Origin: an uncultured Pseudomonadota bacterium | GTDB taxonomy: Bacteria; Pseudomonadota; Alphaproteobacteria; RF32; CAG-239 | Direction of reading: 5' to 3' | NCBI GenBank assembly: GCA_949298065.1 | Contig: CASFUZ010000002.1 | Location: 141,185 to 205,184 of the forward strand | DNA length: 64,000 bases | Shown: positions 61,631 to 64,000 of the stretch, one piece after another | Layout of the letters: every line of letters begins with the position of its first letter | Numbering within the stretch: the first letter of the stretch is position 1 | Program-made: the position numbers and the translations under genes | Notes under the pieces: model-generated | Databases searched by the model: none | The model's input: only the letters and a program-made list of their open reading frames with translations | What the model was told of the DNA's origin: nothing

Positions 61631-62599
61631 ATGAATACAAACAGCACATTAGTTTTGGATTTTGAAAAGAATATTGTAGAAATTGAAGCTAAAATTGAGG
61701 GATTAAAACTTCTTGCCAAAGACGAGGATGTAGACATCGCTCAGGAGGTTAATCGTTTGCAGCAAAAACTAGAAAAACAAGTTCGGCAGTCTTATGCCAA
61801 CTTGACCCCATGGCAGAAGTCTCAGGTGGCTCGCCATCCCGACCGCCCGCATTGTCTGGATTATGTTCATGCCTTGATTGAAGATTTTACGCCTTTGTGC
61901 GGAGATAGACTGTTTGCCGATGATGAGGCAATGGTAGGCGGTATCGGACGCTTCAAAAATATTTCTGTTGTTGTTTTGGGGCAAGAAAAAGGTCATGACC
62001 TTGAAACCCGTATGAAACATAACTTTGGTATGGCCAAACCGGAAGGCTACCGCAAAGCGCAACGTCTGATGGATTTGGCAGATAAGTTCAATATGCCGGT
62101 TTTGGCTTTTGTTGATACAGCCGGCGCATACCCCGGAGTTGAAGCTGAGGCCAGAGGTCAGGCGGAAGCAATCGCTTCATCCATTCAAAAGTGCTTGCGT
62201 ATCAGAGTTCCGCTGATATCAATTGTTATTGGTGAAGGAGGTTCCGGCGGAGCGATTGCTATCGCTACAGCCAACAGAGTCCTGATGTTGGAAAACTCCA
62301 TTTACTCGGTTATCTCGCCGGAGGGGTGCGCTTCTATTTTGTGGCGCTCGGCAGATAAGGTCAAGGAGGCGACCGAGGCTCTACATTTGACCGCACAAGA
62401 CTTAAAGCATTTTGGCGTAATTGATGAGATTGTCAAAGAGCCGGTTGGCGGTGCGCATCGCGACCCGCAAACAACAATCAATCGTGTGGGCGAGGCCTTG
62501 TTGCGTAATCTTAAGGAATTGTTGCCTTTGAGCGGCGAAGAGCTCAAAAAGCAACGCACTGAAAAATTCTTGGCAATGGGTCGCAATTTGCCTGAGTAG
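61631..62599 (+). CDS. accA: Acetyl-CoA carboxylase carboxyltransferase subunit alpha
   Basis: 322 residues from ATG 61631; a TTG three bases earlier is ignored. Family blocks include HPDRPHCLDYV, RNFG-like HNFGMAKPEGYRKAQRLM, FVDTAGAYPG and GEGGSGGAIAI. With AccD it transfers the carboxyl group from biotin to acetyl-CoA, the first step of fatty-acid synthesis. AAAGAGA precedes the start. Confidence 0.97.
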   Translation: MNTNSTLVLDFEKNIVEIEAKIEGLKLLAKDEDVDIAQEVNRLQQKLEKQVRQSYANLTPWQKSQVARHPDRPHCLDYVHALIEDFTPLCGDRLFADDEAMVGGIGRFKNISVVVLGQEKGHDLETRMKHNFGMAKPEGYRKAQRLMDLADKFNMPVLAFVDTAGAYPGVEAEARGQAEAIASSIQKCLRIRVPLISIVIGEGGSGGAIAIATANRVLMLENSIYSVISPEGCASILWRSADKVKEATEALHLTAQDLKHFGVIDEIVKEPVGGAHRDPQTTINRVGEALLRNLKELLPLSGEELKKQRTEKFLAMGRNLPE

Positions 62600-62606
62600 G
62601 AAAACA

Positions 62607-63743
62607 ATGGCTGAAAGTGCTTTTACAATGACTGAAACCCTGCTGCTTTTAGTGGCAGGGCTTTTGCTGATTATGATAGTTTTAGGAGTTGTTTTGCTTT
62701 TGCGCCGCAAGACAGACCCTGTGGTTCAGAGCATGGCGGAAACTTTGTTTCGCGGTCAGGCGGAGTTGGCTGGCCGTTTGTCTCAATTATCGGAAAACGC
62801 GGTTGCGCAGCAAGCCAAAATCTCGGGCGCTATTGATGAACAGCGCCTGTCTATGCTCAAGATGATAGATGAGAAGCTGTTGCAGGTAACTAAAAATGTT
62901 GGTGAGGGATTGCAAAAATCTACAACACAGACTGCGGAAACGTTGCAGGCTTTAAGGGAACGTTTGGCTAAGATAGACGTTGCTCAGCAAAAAATTTCTT
63001 CTTTGTCGGAGCAGGTGGTATCCTTGCAAGAAGTCTTGTCCAATAAACAAGCCCGCGGCGCTTTTGGCGAAATTCAACTCAACGATTTGGTAACCAATAC
63101 TTTACCACCCTCAGCTTATGAGTTTCAGGTTGTGCTGTCCAATGGCAAAAGAGCAGATTGCGTGCTAAAGTTACCCAATCCTCCGGGAACTATTGTCATA
63201 GACTCAAAATTTCCGCTGGAAAGTTATAATGCCTTGCGCATAGCCTCTTCGGAGAGGGAGAAGATAGAAGCGGAGAGATTTTTCCGCGCTTCTGTTTTGA
63301 AGCATATTAAAGATATAGCCGAAAAATATATCATCACGGGAGAAACGGCTGAGTCGGCCTTAATGTTTTTGCCTTCGGAAGCGATATATGCGGAGTTGCA
63401 TGCCAACTTTCGCGATGTGGTTGAGGTTTCTTATCGTTCAAAAGTTTGGATAGTTTCTCCGACAACATTGATGGCGACTTTAAACACGGTACGGGCGATT
63501 CTCAAAGATGCCAGAATGCGTGAGATGGCCGGGGTCATTCAAAAAGAAGTTGGAGTTTTGGTAGAAGACATCAGCCGCTTGGACGACCGCATAGAAAACC
63601 TTTCCAAGCATTTTGATATGGCCAGCCGCGATATCGGAGAGATAAAAGTATCTTCGGGCAAAATTTCACGCCGCATAGAAAAGATAGAGGACTTGCAGCT
63701 AGGCGAGGATGAAAAGCCGCTGTCAATAGAACATTCGGCATAA
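62607..63743 (+). CDS. rmuC: DNA recombination protein RmuC
   Basis: 378 residues. An N-terminal membrane helix (about 10-33) and a coiled coil (about 40-145) precede the RmuC domain (RGAFGEIQLNDLV, IVIDSKFPLESYNAL, MFLPSEAIYAE, SPTTLMATLNTV). RmuC has a PD-(D/E)XK-like fold and limits recombination at inverted repeats. It starts eight bases after accA. Confidence 0.94.
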   Translation: MAESAFTMTETLLLLVAGLLLIMIVLGVVLLLRRKTDPVVQSMAETLFRGQAELAGRLSQLSENAVAQQAKISGAIDEQRLSMLKMIDEKLLQVTKNVGEGLQKSTTQTAETLQALRERLAKIDVAQQKISSLSEQVVSLQEVLSNKQARGAFGEIQLNDLVTNTLPPSAYEFQVVLSNGKRADCVLKLPNPPGTIVIDSKFPLESYNALRIASSEREKIEAERFFRASVLKHIKDIAEKYIITGETAESALMFLPSEAIYAELHANFRDVVEVSYRSKVWIVSPTTLMATLNTVRAILKDARMREMAGVIQKEVGVLVEDISRLDDRIENLSKHFDMASRDIGEIKVSSGKISRRIEKIEDLQLGEDEKPLSIEHSA

Positions 63744-63877
63744 ACAAACGGCAGACATAAAGCTTTGGATAACTGCGCAATAAGATTTTGGCTTTTTTTG
63801 AAAAGGGTCTATTGATTTATAAAACAAAAACGGCTAAATTGGATTGAAAATAAAATATAAAGAAAGAGGTAATTGAA

Positions 63878-64000
63878 GTGACTAAATCAGAATTGATTGA
63901 AAAAATTGCAGAAAAAAATCCCCACCTGATGCTCAAAGACGTAGAGCGCATTGTTAATGTGGTTTTTGAGAAAATCACCATGTCTTTGGCTAAGGGCGAA
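63878..64000 (+). CDS. ihfB: Integration host factor subunit beta (3'-truncated)
   Basis: The first 41 codons are in the window, from GTG 63878 with AAAGAGGT upstream. [19 protein letters not shown] matches IhfB (MTKSELIE) rather than HU (MNKTQLI), and [20 protein letters not shown] continues the match. IHF bends DNA in replication, recombination and transcription. Confidence 0.88.
   Translation, partial: MTKSELIEKIAEKNPHLMLKDVERIVNVVFEKITMSLAKGE

Overview
This window looks like one contiguous piece of an alphaproteobacterial chromosome of moderate to low GC, densely packed with housekeeping genes. The lineage signs are: 4.5S RNA-dnaX-ybaB-recR, envC-ctpA-yibQ-rppH, a short HPr kinase together with HPr and an EIIA-Man protein, lolA-xthA, an IalB-like periplasmic protein, a J-domain protein with an alphaproteobacterial-type N-terminus, and mutM, echA, rpsT and dnaA in a row. 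Placement among uncultured host-associated Alphaproteobacteria is an inference from gene order and base composition. I see no tRNA or rRNA gene, insertion sequence, integrase, prophage or CRISPR array.

Layout. 1-6.7 kb (plus): 3' part of parB, a nuclease-like membrane protein, tsaE, hprK, mlaE-mlaF, radA, cvpA. 6.7-7.9 kb (minus): yraN-rsmI, divergent from a lipoprotein of the LpoA type. 9.5-12.3 kb (plus): 4.5S RNA, dnaX, ybaB, recR. 12.3-18.3 kb: cca (minus), an IalB-like protein and rlmN (plus), polA and a small ribbon-helix-helix protein (minus). 18.3-26.9 kb (plus): class A PBP, gpmI, envC-ctpA-yibQ-rppH and an unknown gene. 27-29.2 kb (minus): an unusual 747-residue protein with an archaemetzincin-like zinc site. 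29.4-31.9 kb: gyrB. 31.9-33.2 kb (minus): an NMN adenylyltransferase gene and nadE. 33.3-35.1 kb (plus): a porin and a response-regulator-like protein. 35.1-38.9 kb (minus): an operon of an unknown gene, EIIA, HPr and a DNA methyltransferase, then a 46-residue Cys-containing protein with its own terminator, then lolA-xthA. 39-40.8 kb: an ABC exporter. 40.9-48.3 kb (minus): mutM, a secreted protein, echA, rpsT, a 576-base leader with no gene, dnaA, a NUDIX gene, dnaN, recF. 48.3-57.1 kb: unknown proteins, a J-domain protein, a LonB-type protease with a tyrosine phosphatase, and two membrane TPR proteins flanking a degenerate EEP-fold membrane protein. 57.1-61.4 kb (minus): a membrane protein and yejA-yejB. 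61.6-64 kb (plus): accA, rmuC and the start of ihfB.

How the genes work together. Most of the window serves replication and repair (dnaA, dnaN, recF, gyrB, dnaX, recR, polA, radA, mutM, xthA, rmuC), the cell envelope (PBP1A type, EnvC, CtpA, YibQ, MlaEF, LolA, LpoA-like, porin) and regulation through an incomplete, regulatory-type PTS (HprK, HPr, EIIA).

The items most worth a second look are: the 747-residue metzincin-like protein, whose C-terminal half resembles phospholyase domains; a 46-residue peptide ending in CGCGK that was too small for routine gene calling; a PolA that has lost its proofreading residues; an A9 slippery run in dnaX where both alternative frames stop at once; a GC-rich structured element beside recF; and a structured dnaA leader.
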